In this document: piece after piece, positions 1 through 8,022 of the stretch
Layout: each line of letters starts with the position of its first letter
How positions within the stretch are numbered: position 1 is the first letter of the stretch
Assembly: GCA_910587925.1 (NCBI GenBank)
Contig: CAJUOC010000037.1
Location: forward strand, 1-21,519
Direction of reading: 5' to 3'
Source: an uncultured Muribaculaceae bacterium
Lineage (GTDB): Bacteria; Bacteroidota; Bacteroidia; Bacteroidales; Muribaculaceae
DNA length: 21,519 bases
Made by a program: the position numbers and the translations under genes
Notes under the pieces: model-generated
The model's database searches: none
The model's input: only the letters and a program-made list of their open reading frames with translations
What the model was told of the DNA's origin: nothing

Positions 1-1
1 C

Positions 2-745
2 TTCAAGGTGACAGGTACCCGCGACGGTATCACCGCCACCCAGATGGACATCAAGTGCGACGGCCTCAGCTACGAGATACTCGAGAAGGCTCTGATGCAG
101 GCCCGCGAAGGCCGCCTCCACATCTTAGGCATCATCGGCGACACCATCGCCGAGGCCCGCGAGGACTACAAGCCCCACGTACCCCGCATCGTCACCATGC
201 TCATACCCAAGGAGCTCATCGGCGCCGTCATCGGCCCGGGCGGAAAGATCATCCAGGGCATCCAGGAGGCATCGGGCGCCACCGTATCCATCGACGAGAT
301 ACCCGAGGGCGGCCACATCGAGGTAGCCGCCGCCAACAAGGCTTCCATCGACAAGGCTCTCGAGATGATCAATGCCATCGTAGAGCTGCCCGAGGAAGGC
401 AAGGTATACCACGGCACCGTGCGCTCCATCATGGACTTCGGCGCGTTTGTCGAGTTTATGCCCAACCGCGACGGCCTGCTCCACATCAGCGAGATCGCCT
501 GGACCCGTCTTGAAGACATGGAGGCCAGCGGTCTGAAGGAAGGCGACGAGGTCGACGTCAAGCTCATCGAGGTCGACAAGAAGACCGGCAAATTCCGCCT
601 GTCGATGCGCGCCCTCCAGGAGAAGCCCGAGGGCTGGACCGAGCCCCAGCGCCGCGAGCGCGGCCCGCGCCGCGATGGTGGCGACCGCCGCCCCCGCCGT
701 GAGGGAGGCGAGCGCCGCGAAGGCCGTGGCCCCCGCCGCGACTGA
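2..745 (+). CDS. pnp: Polyribonucleotide nucleotidyltransferase (PNPase), C-terminal part
   Basis: The gene is cut by the window edge; its reading frame is open from base 2. PNPase is the phosphorolytic 3'-5' exoribonuclease of the RNA degradosome and also works as a polymerase. What remains is the end of the second RNase PH domain (DGLSYEILEKAL, then ARE-GRLHILG), a KH domain with the GxxG loop seen as IGPGGK, and an S1 domain (GKVYHGTVRSIMDFGAFVEF, then GLLHISEIAW). This order is diagnostic for PNPase. After the S1 domain comes a low-complexity tail in which 14 of the last 31 residues are Arg, mixed with Gly, Asp and Glu. Such basic tails can add RNA or partner binding, but that is inference here. 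A strong terminator follows directly, so pnp does not share a transcript end with the next gene. Confidence 0.97.
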   Translation, partial: FKVTGTRDGITATQMDIKCDGLSYEILEKALMQAREGRLHILGIIGDTIAEAREDYKPHVPRIVTMLIPKELIGAVIGPGGKIIQGIQEASGATVSIDEIPEGGHIEVAAANKASIDKALEMINAIVELPEEGKVYHGTVRSIMDFGAFVEFMPNRDGLLHISEIAWTRLEDMEASGLKEGDEVDVKLIEVDKKTGKFRLSMRALQEKPEGWTEPQRRERGPRRDGGDRRPRREGGERREGRGPRRD

Positions 746-760
746 CCTTTGAAAGTCACA

Positions 761-790
761 GAGGGGGCGCCGACGGCGCCCCCTCATTTT
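761..790 (+). terminator. Rho-independent terminator of pnp
   Basis: A perfect 11-bp GC-rich stem (761-771 pairs with 775-785) has a GAC loop and is followed by ATTTTTAT. It begins 15 bases after the pnp stop codon. Confidence 0.93.
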
Positions 791-813
791 TATAACACTT
801 ATTTATCTTTTAA

Positions 814-834
814 GTCTTATAAATCTTATAAGAC
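814..834. repeat. Short inverted repeat GTCTTATAA-ATC-TTATAAGAC in the leader before the ABC ATPase
   Basis: Nine-base arms (814-822 and 826-834) are exact reverse complements around ATC, ending seven bases before the ATG at 842. The arms also read as direct repeats of CTTATAA. In RNA the hairpin would sit where ribosomes load, so it could tune translation; it might equally be an operator. A weak promoter-like TATCTTTT (804-811, one mismatch to TAnnTTTG) lies just upstream. Function is inferred only. Confidence 0.5.
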
Positions 835-841
835 ACACAGC

Positions 842-1492
842 ATGCTCACAGCAAAAGGCATCACCAAGCGATACGGCTCTCTCGAGGTGCTCCGCGGCAT
901 CGACATCGAGCTGGAGCCACGCACCGTCACATCTATCGTCGGCCCCTCGGGCGCCGGCAAGACCACCCTGCTCCAGATACTGGGCACGCTCGACCGTCCC
1001 GACTCGGGCAGCGTGGTGTGGGACGGCACCGATGTGCTGGCCATGCGCGACGCCGCCCTGTCGGCCTTCCGCTGCGCCCATATCGGCTTTGTATTTCAGC
1101 TGCACCGCCTGCTGCCGGAGTTTACCCTTGAGGAAAACGTGGCCATGCCCGCCCTCATCAAGGGAGTGCGCCGCGCCGAGGCTATGGCCGAGGCCAAGCG
1201 TCTCCTCGACTATCTCGGCCTGGCCGCCCGCGCCGGCCACCGCCCCTCGGAGCTGTCGGGCGGCGAGTGCCAGCGCGGCGCAGTGGCCCGCGCCCTCATC
1301 AACCGTCCCGCCGCAGTGCTGGCCGACGAGCCTTCGGGCAGCCTCGACTCGCACAACCGCCGCGAGCTGCACCGACTCTTCTTTGACCTGCGCGACGACA
1401 TGGGCGTCACATTCCTCATCGTGACACACGACGAGGGACTTGCCGCCGACTCCGACCGCGTCATCACCATGCGCGACGGACTTATCATATAA
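842..1492 (+). CDS. ABC transporter ATP-binding protein, LolD/MacB type
   Basis: A 216-residue nucleotide-binding subunit of the LolD/MacB/FtsE family, which powers lipoprotein release or periplasmic efflux through a separate FtsX-like permease. Walker A is GPSGAGKT (34-41), the Q-loop is FVFQ (83-86), the signature is LSGGE (138-142), Walker B is AVLADE (158-163) followed by the family-typical PSGSLD, and the H-loop His lies in VTHDEG. The length matches LolD. An upstream in-frame start near 749 would put the end of the pnp terminator into the protein, so ATG 842 was chosen. No permease gene is adjacent, so the partner is not known from this window. LolD is the best guess because Bacteroidota often keep lolD apart from lolCE, but the gene could serve another FtsX-type exporter. 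Confidence 0.88.
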   Translation: MLTAKGITKRYGSLEVLRGIDIELEPRTVTSIVGPSGAGKTTLLQILGTLDRPDSGSVVWDGTDVLAMRDAALSAFRCAHIGFVFQLHRLLPEFTLEENVAMPALIKGVRRAEAMAEAKRLLDYLGLAARAGHRPSELSGGECQRGAVARALINRPAAVLADEPSGSLDSHNRRELHRLFFDLRDDMGVTFLIVTHDEGLAADSDRVITMRDGLII

Positions 1493-1528
1493 TACCCTAC
1501 TCTTCTCACCCCCATCATTCCACGCTCT

Positions 1529-2230
1529 ATGAACATACTCAAGACCCTGGCCATAGCCTTTACCTGCGCGGCCACCCTCACCGCCTGCGACGACGACAAG
1601 AAATCGGGCATCCCCGACATCAGCGGCGCCTTCCAGACCATCGTCACCTACGCCGGCGCAGACGAGAGCGGCTCGTCGTTTACCGTCACCGAGCCGGGCA
1701 CCACACGCCTCAGCACATTCACATCCACCATCAGCCTCACCGCCGTAAGCAACGGCTCCGTGCAGCCCGGCCAGCGCGTGCTCATCTACTACCGCAACTC
1801 CTCGGGCAAGCGCTACGAGTCTGGCCCCATACAGTTTCTGGGCTACTCCACCGTCAAGGGCGGCAAAGCCGACGCCAAGCCACAGGCCGACATCTCTCCC
1901 CTGCGCATCGACCCCACCGAGGTCGACCGCATTGAGCTCTCGGGCACATACCTCGACGTGGTACTGACCGCAGCCGGCGGCGACGGCTCGCTCTTCGACG
2001 TATACTTCGACGAGGCCACCGTCGACCAGGCCCAGCCCCGCGCCTACGTGGTTTTCCGCAGCAGCAACACCTCCTCGGCCAATCACGTGTTTGTAGGCTC
2101 ATTTGACATCTCCGACGTATGGAGCAAATCCACCTGCGAGAGCATCGTCGTATACTACGGCCAAGGCAAAGACACCTCGCGCAAGGAAGTATTCCCCAAG
2201 CCCGGAGTCGGCGTCAAGCCCATGGACTGA
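1529..2230 (+). CDS. NigD-like outer-membrane lipoprotein
   Basis: A 233-residue lipoprotein. A short hydrophobic signal ends in the lipobox LTAC with the acylated residue at Cys20. The acidic DDD immediately after the cysteine resembles the Bacteroidetes lipoprotein export signal that sends lipoproteins to the cell surface. The body is beta-rich. It has a segment with PGQRVLIYY in the middle and another with SGTYLDVVL about 60 residues later, the spacing expected of the NigD-like family, named after a Bacteroides bacteriocin-region protein whose general role is unknown. The family call rests on these motifs and overall layout and was not confirmed by a profile. The gene starts 36 bases after the ABC ATPase and ends 46 bases before the nuclease gene. 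Cotranscription with the ABC ATPase is plausible. Confidence 0.65.
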   Translation: MNILKTLAIAFTCAATLTACDDDKKSGIPDISGAFQTIVTYAGADESGSSFTVTEPGTTRLSTFTSTISLTAVSNGSVQPGQRVLIYYRNSSGKRYESGPIQFLGYSTVKGGKADAKPQADISPLRIDPTEVDRIELSGTYLDVVLTAAGGDGSLFDVYFDEATVDQAQPRAYVVFRSSNTSSANHVFVGSFDISDVWSKSTCESIVVYYGQGKDTSRKEVFPKPGVGVKPMD

Positions 2231-2276
2231 GCATCTTTTACCGAAAATATCTACCTGACCTTATCACTTCGATACA

Positions 2277-4685
2277 ATGAAAGCTGCAAGACTGCTATTA
2301 TTTGCTCTGGCTGGCGCCGCGACGGCGTCTGCCGCAATGGCCGCCGCCCCCGACGGATATTACAAGACCTGCGAGGGCCGGGGCGGCCAGGATCTGCTGC
2401 GCGAGCTGTGCTCCGTGGTGGGTCCCCACACCAATGTGGGCTACGACGGCCTCAAAAACGTCTACCGCACATCCGACGTGCGCTCCGACGGCACCGTCTG
2501 GGACATGTACTCCACCGCCCGCTGGTCTACCGCCGCCCTCAACAACTTCTGCAGCGGCAAGCTCATCGGCGACTGCCTCAACCGCGAGCACTCCATGCCC
2601 AAGAACTGGTGGGGCGGCGGCAAGCAGACACAGTACTCCGATGCCTTCCATCTATACCCGACCGACAGTAAGGTAAACGGCCAGCGCAGCAACTACCCCT
2701 TCGGCGAGTGTGCCCGCGGCTCGCAACTCGCGGCCAACGGCTCGGCCAAGCCGCTCGGCCGGCTTGGCACGTCGACCTTCGCCGGATACTCTGGCACGGT
2801 GTTTGAGCCCGACGACGAGTACAAGGGCGACTTCGCTCGCACATACTTCTACCTGGCCGCCGCGTACAACAGCTATATCTCCGGCTGGACATCGGGCAAC
2901 GGCAACCAGATGCTCGCCGGCAACTCATACCCGGTATTCAAGTCGTGGGCCATCGACCTCCTGCTCAAGTGGCACCGCCAGGACCCCGTGAGCACCAAAG
3001 AGCGCGACCGCAACGACGCAGTCTACGCCCAACAGCACAACCGCAACCCCTTTATCGACCATCCCGACATGGCCGAGTACATCTGGGGCAACAAGAAGGG
3101 TGAGAAATGGCAGCCCGCCGACGCCACCCCCACCCTGTACTCGCCCGCCGCAGGCTCGACCATCGACGTGGGCGCCACCCTCACCGGCGTGGCCCGCTCG
3201 GCCGAAATCACCGTGAGCGGCTCGGCTCTCACGGCCGACGTGACCCTGTCGGTATCGGGCGCCGGATTCAGCATCAGCCCCGCCTCGGTCACCAAGGCCG
3301 CCGCCTGCTCGACCGCCGGCGCCAAGGCCACCGTCACATTCAAGCCCTCGGCCGCAGGCACCGCCACCGGCACCCTCACCCTGCGCTCGGGCAGCATCAC
3401 CTCGACCGTGACTCTGCGCGGCACCGGCGCCACCACCATCCCGGCCGGCCCGGTGATGGGCGTCGGCCCGGAATCGTTCAGCGCCGTGTGGTCTTACATC
3501 GGCGACACCCGCGCCGGAGGCAAATACTCGCTCGACGTGCGCCGCGCCGGAGCCTCGCTCCCGGGATACCCGCGCGACGTCGACGCCGCCGCCGAGCACT
3601 ACACCGTGGCCGGCCTGGAGCCGCTCACCGAGTATACATACACCGTGAGCTCGGCGTCGCACGTATCCTCGGCCGTGAGCGTCACCACCCTGGCCCCCGT
3701 GCCCTCGGTCGACTTCCTCTACGACGAGGAGCTGCAATTCTACGCCCTCGCAGGCGAGCCCTCCGACCCCGCCGAGATACTGATGGAGAGCGCATACATC
3801 GATACAGACATCACCATCACCGTGGCCGAGCCGTTTGAGCTGAGCACCGACCGCAGCGACTGGCGACGCTCGCTCACCCTCGACCCCGACGAAGACCGCT
3901 TCTACCTGCGCGTCAACTCGGCCGTGCCGGGCCACTTCTTCACCAGCCTGGTCACCACCGCCGGCGACTACTACAACGACGACATCGACTTCAACGCCTT
4001 TGTCAACGCCGCCGGAGGCGACTTCCACGAAGACTTCGAGGCCGAGGCCGGCAAGCCCCAGGAGACCTACAGCAAGCACAGCTACGAGGGCACCATGTGC
4101 CGCTGGGATATGGACAACGCCGGCATCTGGACCGACCCGAGCCACGACGCATCGCAATGCGTGCGCATGGGCAAAAACGCCACCTCCACCCTCACCATGG
4201 CCGAGGATCATCCCACCGGCATGGGCACCGTCACCCTCTGGGCACAGAGCTGGAGCTCGAGCGAGGGCGCGACATTCACCCTCGAGTACTCGACCGACGG
4301 CGGACTGTCGTGGCGCGACGCAGGCTCGGCCGAGACCAGCTCCACCTGGAGCCAGCACACCTTCACCGTCAACTCCACCGGCGCCACGCGCCTGCGTGTG
4401 CGTCAGACCAAGGGCGCCCGCTGGAATATCGACGACATCGAGGCCACGGCATACGGCAGCGGCATCACCGACGCCACCGTCGAGGACTTCCGCACATGGG
4501 ACGCCTATGCCCGCGGCGGCGAGCTGGTCATCACCGCCTCGCGCCCGGCCGTAGCCCGCGTATACGCTCTCGACGGCACCGAGATGTACCACGGCCGCGT
4601 GGCATCGGAGCTGCATCTGCGCCTGCCCGCCGCCCTCTACATCGTGGCTGTCGACGACTACGCGCGCCGTGTGCTCGTAAAGTGA
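2277..4685 (+). CDS. Secreted endonuclease I family nuclease with Ig, FN3, jelly-roll and T9SS sorting domains
   Basis: An 802-residue secreted protein. Residues 1-23 form a signal peptide. Residues about 25-272 match the endonuclease I / extracellular nuclease fold (PF04231 type): REHSMPK (103-109, H105 the likely catalytic base), AFHLYPTDSKVN (123-134), and the conserved end NRNPFIDHP (256-264). These enzymes are metal-dependent, largely sequence-nonspecific DNA/RNA endonucleases. Next come an Ig-like domain (about 285-385, ending TVTLRGTGA), an FN3 domain (about 390-475), a further beta domain, and a jelly-roll adhesion module of choice-of-anchor J type (about 580-725) with WNIDDIEA near its end. 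The last ~45 residues (VYALDGTEM, then PAALYIVAVDDYARRVLVK) look like a type A T9SS sorting signal. The enzyme would be exported across the outer membrane to the surface or medium for nucleic acid scavenging. Its stop lies five bases before the glycosyltransferase start. Confidence 0.9.
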   Translation: MKAARLLLFALAGAATASAAMAAAPDGYYKTCEGRGGQDLLRELCSVVGPHTNVGYDGLKNVYRTSDVRSDGTVWDMYSTARWSTAALNNFCSGKLIGDCLNREHSMPKNWWGGGKQTQYSDAFHLYPTDSKVNGQRSNYPFGECARGSQLAANGSAKPLGRLGTSTFAGYSGTVFEPDDEYKGDFARTYFYLAAAYNSYISGWTSGNGNQMLAGNSYPVFKSWAIDLLLKWHRQDPVSTKERDRNDAVYAQQHNRNPFIDHPDMAEYIWGNKKGEKWQPADATPTLYSPAAGSTIDVGATLTGVARSAEITVSGSALTADVTLSVSGAGFSISPASVTKAAACSTAGAKATVTFKPSAAGTATGTLTLRSGSITSTVTLRGTGATTIPAGPVMGVGPESFSAVWSYIGDTRAGGKYSLDVRRAGASLPGYPRDVDAAAEHYTVAGLEPLTEYTYTVSSASHVSSAVSVTTLAPVPSVDFLYDEELQFYALAGEPSDPAEILMESAYIDTDITITVAEPFELSTDRSDWRRSLTLDPDEDRFYLRVNSAVPGHFFTSLVTTAGDYYNDDIDFNAFVNAAGGDFHEDFEAEAGKPQETYSKHSYEGTMCRWDMDNAGIWTDPSHDASQCVRMGKNATSTLTMAEDHPTGMGTVTLWAQSWSSSEGATFTLEYSTDGGLSWRDAGSAETSSTWSQHTFTVNSTGATRLRVRQTKGARWNIDDIEATAYGSGITDATVEDFRTWDAYARGGELVITASRPAVARVYALDGTEMYHGRVASELHLRLPAALYIVAVDDYARRVLVK

Positions 4686-4690
4686 CGCCG

Positions 4691-5674
4691 ATGGCAGCGG
4701 TCTCGGTAATAATGCCAGCGTGGAACGCCGCCCCCTACATCGGGGCGGCCATCGACTCGCTGCGCGCCCAGACCGTAGCCGACTGGGAGCTGATCGTGGC
4801 CGACGACGGCTCGACCGACTCCACCGCCGATATCGTGGCGGCCGCCTCGGCCGCCGACCCCCGCATACGCCTGCTGCGGCTGGCGGCGCGTACCGGCTCG
4901 CCGATGCGCGCGCGCTCAGCCGCGGCGGCGCTGGCGTCGGCCCCCATGATATTTCCCTTCGATGCCGACGACCTGCTCGAGCCGCGCTTCCTGGAGCGGA
5001 TGCTCGGCCGCGCGGCCGACACGGGCGCCGACATGGTGCTCTGCTCGCTGCACACCTTTACCGACTCGCCCTCCGAGGCCACGCTGTATCTGCCCGGGCC
5101 CGAGGTCGATACCACCGCGGTACGCACCGGCGCCGAGACCATGCCGCTCACCCTTGGCCGCTGGCAAGTGGCCGGCAACGGCCTCTTCGACGCCGCGCTC
5201 TTCCGCGCCGCCGGAGCCGACGCAGCCGCTTACGCCGACAATCCGTTTGCCGACGAGCTGCTCTTCCGCACCATGCTCACCCGCGCCGCGCACGTGGCCA
5301 TCGAGCCGGCGCGCTACCTCTACCGCATGAGCGGAGGCTCGCTCTCCCACGACGGCACCTCGCTGCGCCGATTTGCATACCTCGACACCAATCTGGCCCT
5401 GCGCCGCATCGCCTCCGACATCTGCCCCGACGGGGTCGAGCTGCACATCTACCACGGCCTGGCCACCACACTGGAGCTGCTCGGCAGGCGGGCCATCACC
5501 GACGCGACGCGCGCCGAAGTCACCGCCATGCTGCGCCGCACCTACGACACCCTCGACTTCGACCGCCTCGCCCGCCATATCGGCGGCCCGCGCTTCTCAA
5601 TCATCCGCCTCGGCCTCGGCCCCGCGCGGCTAATACTCTCGCTATATGGCCGGCTCAGGCGCCCGCGCCACTGA
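4691..5674 (+). CDS. Family 2 glycosyltransferase
   Basis: A 327-residue cytoplasmic GT-A glycosyltransferase. It opens with the family signature SVIMPAWNAAPYIGAAIDSL and carries DDGS (38-41) and the metal-binding motif DADD (91-94). Such enzymes add one sugar from a nucleotide donor to a lipid-linked or surface glycan; donor and acceptor cannot be told from sequence. The C-terminal half (from about 110) is less typical and contains a helical region ending in basic residues. ATG 4691 places MAAVSVIM at the expected N terminus. A GTG at 4682, overlapping the nuclease stop, is a possible three-residue-longer start. The 3' end overlaps the flippase gene by 29 bases, which argues for translational coupling and a shared pathway. 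Confidence 0.9.
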   Translation: MAAVSVIMPAWNAAPYIGAAIDSLRAQTVADWELIVADDGSTDSTADIVAAASAADPRIRLLRLAARTGSPMRARSAAAALASAPMIFPFDADDLLEPRFLERMLGRAADTGADMVLCSLHTFTDSPSEATLYLPGPEVDTTAVRTGAETMPLTLGRWQVAGNGLFDAALFRAAGADAAAYADNPFADELLFRTMLTRAAHVAIEPARYLYRMSGGSLSHDGTSLRRFAYLDTNLALRRIASDICPDGVELHIYHGLATTLELLGRRAITDATRAEVTAMLRRTYDTLDFDRLARHIGGPRFSIIRLGLGPARLILSLYGRLRRPRH

Positions 5675-7115
5675 CCAGGGCTACCGCAGCATACTGCGCG
5701 GCTCGGGAGCCTTCGGCGGCGTGCAGCTGCTGCAGGTGCTCGTGGCGCTGGTGCGCGGCAAGCTGGTGGCCATCTTCCTGGGTCCGGCCGGCATGGGTAT
5801 GGTGCAGCTGTACATGTCGGCCACCGGCACCGTGCAGCGCCTCGCCTCGCTCGGCCTCAACCTCTCGGTGGTAAAAGAGACCGCAGCCGCGGCCGACCAG
5901 CCTGAGCGACTGCACCATACCGTCGCCGCCTCGCGGCTGATGATCACCGCCACCGCCCTGCTGGGCGCGCTGGTGTGTTTGGCAGGCGCACCGTGGCTGA
6001 GCCGGCTCACCTTCGGCTCGCCGGTACACACGGCCGGATTCATGCTGCTGGCCGCGATGGTATTCTTCGGCATCGCCGGCCAGGGCGAGCAATCGATGCT
6101 CCAGGGGCTGCGCCAAGCCAGGCGGCTGATGGTGTCGTCGCTGGTGGGCAGCCTGTGCGGGCTGTGTGTGAGCGTGCCGCTCTACGCCCTGATGGGCGAG
6201 CGGGGCATCGTACCCTCGCTCATATTCATGGCCGCCGCCGTATGGGTGTTCAATTACTTCTCGACCCGCCGGGCCGTCGGGGGTGCCGTCGACATGCGCG
6301 GCGCCTGGCGCAGCCATCGCCCGCTCATGCGCGCCATGCTCGCCACCGGGCTGGTACTCATGGCCAGCGATGCCATCGGCAGCGCATGCCGCTACGCCCT
6401 GCAGGCATTTCTGCGCTACAGCGGCGGAGTGGCCGAGGTCGGGCTGTACGGCGCGGCCGACTCTCTCACCGTGCAATACTCGGGCATGGTATTTGCCGCT
6501 CTGGCCATGGACTATCTGCCGCGGCTCGCCGCCGTCGCACACTCAGAGCGCCGCATGCGCCTGGCCGTCAACCGACAGGCCGAGGTGGTCGCCTGGATAG
6601 CCGCTCCGCTCGGCGCGGCACTGGTGCTCTTTGCCCCGCTCATCGTCAGGCTGCTGCTCACGGCCGAGTTTGAGCCGGCCGTGCCGCTGCTGCGGTGGAT
6701 GGGCCTGGGCCTGGCGCTCAAGGCGCTGATGCTGCCGATGGGATACATCGCCTTTGCCAAAGACAACCGACGCGTGTTTTTCTGGCTCGAGGGAGTGTGG
6801 GGCAATGCCCTATATCTCGCGCTGGGCTGCATCGGCTACCATCTGTGGGGCCTCATCGGCCTGGGCTACGCCCAGGTGGCCGACTGTGTGGTCAGCATCG
6901 CCGTGTATTATATCGTCAACCGCCGCCTGTACGGCTTCCGCTTCGGCCGGCGCACCCTGCGGGTGACCATCGGCGCCGCGGTCGCCGTCGGCGCTGTGCT
7001 CGCCATGAGCTACATCTCGCATCCCGCCGGCGCCATCGCCGGCATGGGCGCCGCGACAGCCGGCATCACCGCCGCCGCCTTCGTAAGGCTGCGCAGCCTG
7101 TGGCGCCGCAGATAA
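5646..7115 (+). CDS. wzx: Polysaccharide flippase, WzxE-like O-antigen translocase
   Basis: A 489-residue multi-pass membrane protein of the MOP/MATE-related oligosaccharide flippase family, which moves undecaprenyl-pyrophosphate-linked glycan units across the inner membrane. The N terminus (KLVAIFLGPAGMGMVQLY) strongly resembles the GKLLA-FGPAGLG region of WzxE-type translocases. About a dozen long hydrophobic segments follow, and length is typical of the family. It overlaps the upstream glycosyltransferase by 29 bases, so the two probably act on the same glycan. No polymerase or ligase gene is present here, so the pathway must be completed elsewhere. ATG 5646 is the earliest good start and leaves a short cytoplasmic N terminus before the first membrane helix. 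Confidence 0.88.
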   Translation: MAGSGARATDQGYRSILRGSGAFGGVQLLQVLVALVRGKLVAIFLGPAGMGMVQLYMSATGTVQRLASLGLNLSVVKETAAAADQPERLHHTVAASRLMITATALLGALVCLAGAPWLSRLTFGSPVHTAGFMLLAAMVFFGIAGQGEQSMLQGLRQARRLMVSSLVGSLCGLCVSVPLYALMGERGIVPSLIFMAAAVWVFNYFSTRRAVGGAVDMRGAWRSHRPLMRAMLATGLVLMASDAIGSACRYALQAFLRYSGGVAEVGLYGAADSLTVQYSGMVFAALAMDYLPRLAAVAHSERRMRLAVNRQAEVVAWIAAPLGAALVLFAPLIVRLLLTAEFEPAVPLLRWMGLGLALKALMLPMGYIAFAKDNRRVFFWLEGVWGNALYLALGCIGYHLWGLIGLGYAQVADCVVSIAVYYIVNRRLYGFRFGRRTLRVTIGAAVAVGAVLAMSYISHPAGAIAGMGAATAGITAAAFVRLRSLWRRR

Positions 7116-7126
7116 ACCATCGTTGT

Positions 7127-7756
7127 ATGAACAGACTTTTCGACTACAAGACCCTCTTTGTGACCGGCATCGACACCGACGCCGGCAAGACATACGCCAC
7201 CGCCGCCGTGGCCCGCGCCATGATGGACGCCGGCCTCACCGTGGCCACACAGAAATTCATCCAGACCGGCTGCACCGGCAGCTCCGAAGACATCGAGGCC
7301 CACCGCCGCATCTGCGGCATCGCCCCCCTGCCCGAAGACCTCGACCACACCACCGCACCCATCATATTCAGCTACCCCTGCTCGGCCCAGCTCGCCGCGC
7401 GCATCGACGGCCGCGAGATAGACCTCGGCCTGGTCGACCGCTCCCGCGCCATACTCGAGGAGCGATACGACCGCCTGCTCATCGAGGGCGCCGGCGGCCT
7501 GATGGTACCCGTCACCGACGACTTCGTCACCATCGACTACATCGCCTCGCGCCGTATCCCCACCCTGCTGGTGACCAACGGCCGCCTCGGCTCCATCAAC
7601 CATACCCTGCTCTCGCTCGAGGCCATCGCCCGACGCGACATCCCCCTGGCCGCCGTGCTCTACAACCGCCACTTCGACACCGACCCCGTCATCGCCGACG
7701 ACACCCGCGCCTACCTGCGCCGCCACCTCGCCGCCACCCCCCTCATCGAGTTTTGA
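7127..7756 (+). CDS. bioD: Dethiobiotin synthetase
   Basis: A 209-residue protein. BioD closes the ureido ring of biotin by ATP-dependent carboxylation of 7,8-diaminopelargonate. The P-loop is GIDTDAGKT (14-22). The substrate lysine region is TQKFIQTG (K43). The second nucleotide motif is EGAGGLMVP (120-128), followed by TDDFVTIDYI. The conserved SYPCSAQLAARIDGR and NGRLGSINHTLLSLEA stretches fit BioD of Bacteroidetes type. It starts 11 bases after the flippase stop and is probably on the same transcript, although it has no functional tie to glycan export. No other biotin gene is visible. ATG 7127 begins right at the conserved beta strand (YKTLFVTG), so longer starts are unlikely. The gene is followed by the palindromic repeat element. 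Confidence 0.93.
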   Translation: MNRLFDYKTLFVTGIDTDAGKTYATAAVARAMMDAGLTVATQKFIQTGCTGSSEDIEAHRRICGIAPLPEDLDHTTAPIIFSYPCSAQLAARIDGREIDLGLVDRSRAILEERYDRLLIEGAGGLMVPVTDDFVTIDYIASRRIPTLLVTNGRLGSINHTLLSLEAIARRDIPLAAVLYNRHFDTDPVIADDTRAYLRRHLAATPLIEF

Positions 7757-7762
7757 CGATAC

Positions 7763-7794
7763 CTCCCAATAGTCCGCGCTCCCAATAGTCCGCG
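7763..7794. repeat. Two direct copies of a 16-bp unit, CTCCCAATAGTCCGCG
   Basis: The unit is repeated exactly at 7763-7778 and 7779-7794, beginning six bases after the bioD stop. A third copy in reverse orientation lies at 8020-8035. Confidence 0.93.
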
Positions 7795-7813
7795 CAGGTT
7801 TGTAACCTGCGCG
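7791..7813. repeat. Hairpin 1 of the palindromic element
   Basis: A perfect 10-bp stem, CGCGCAGGTT / AACCTGCGCG, with loop TGT. It is the exact reverse complement of hairpin 4 (7980-8002). No T-run follows it, so it is not a standard terminator. Confidence 0.93.
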
Positions 7814-7832
7814 CTACCAAACTATTACACCT

Positions 7833-7863
7833 CGTCTTTTTTACTTTGTAAGTAAAAAAGACG
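7833..7863. repeat. Hairpin 2 of the palindromic element
   Basis: A perfect 14-bp stem with TGT loop; the core ACTTTGTAAGT is shared (as complement) with hairpin 3. The outer stem is TTTTTT/AAAAAA plus CGTC/GACG, unlike hairpin 3, yet pairing is intact. Confidence 0.93.
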
Positions 7864-7932
7864 CCGCCACGGGCCGTCCATTGCTCAGCCGCGGATGCCA
7901 TGATGAAAGTCAATGGCAGTAGAGCACAGCGA

Positions 7933-7957
7933 TGTTTTGACTTACAAAGTCAAAACA
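7933..7957. repeat. Hairpin 3 of the palindromic element
   Basis: A perfect 11-bp stem, TGTTTTGACTT / AAGTCAAAACA, with loop ACA. It mirrors hairpin 2 but has G:C where hairpin 2 has T:A next to the ACTT core, a paired change that keeps the stem. Confidence 0.93.
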
Positions 7958-7979
7958 CCGAAGTGTAATAGCCTTGTGG

Positions 7980-8002
7980 CGCGCAGGTTACAAACCTGCG
8001 CG
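7980..8002. repeat. Hairpin 4 of the palindromic element
   Basis: A perfect 10-bp stem with loop ACA, the exact reverse complement of hairpin 1. Confidence 0.93.
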
Positions 8003-8022
8003 GTCTATTGGGGGGGAGTCGC

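Noticed and set aside
803..2086. Long minus-strand frame opposite the ABC ATPase and lipoprotein genes
   Set aside because: Low-complexity Gly/Ala/Val-rich translation without domains; an antisense shadow caused by GC-rich codon use. The same applies to 2925-4616 (minus), 8254-9579 (plus), 10378-11868 (plus) and 14822-15760 (plus).
2234..2246. 13-base sequence TCTTTTACCGAAA shared with 14718-14730, both just after stop codons
   Set aside because: A few chance 13-mers are expected in a window of this size, and the surrounding bases do not match.
7791..7863. Intrinsic terminator for bioD
   Set aside because: Hairpin 1 has no T-run after it, and the T-run of hairpin 2 lies inside its own stem; the structure fits a repeat element better.
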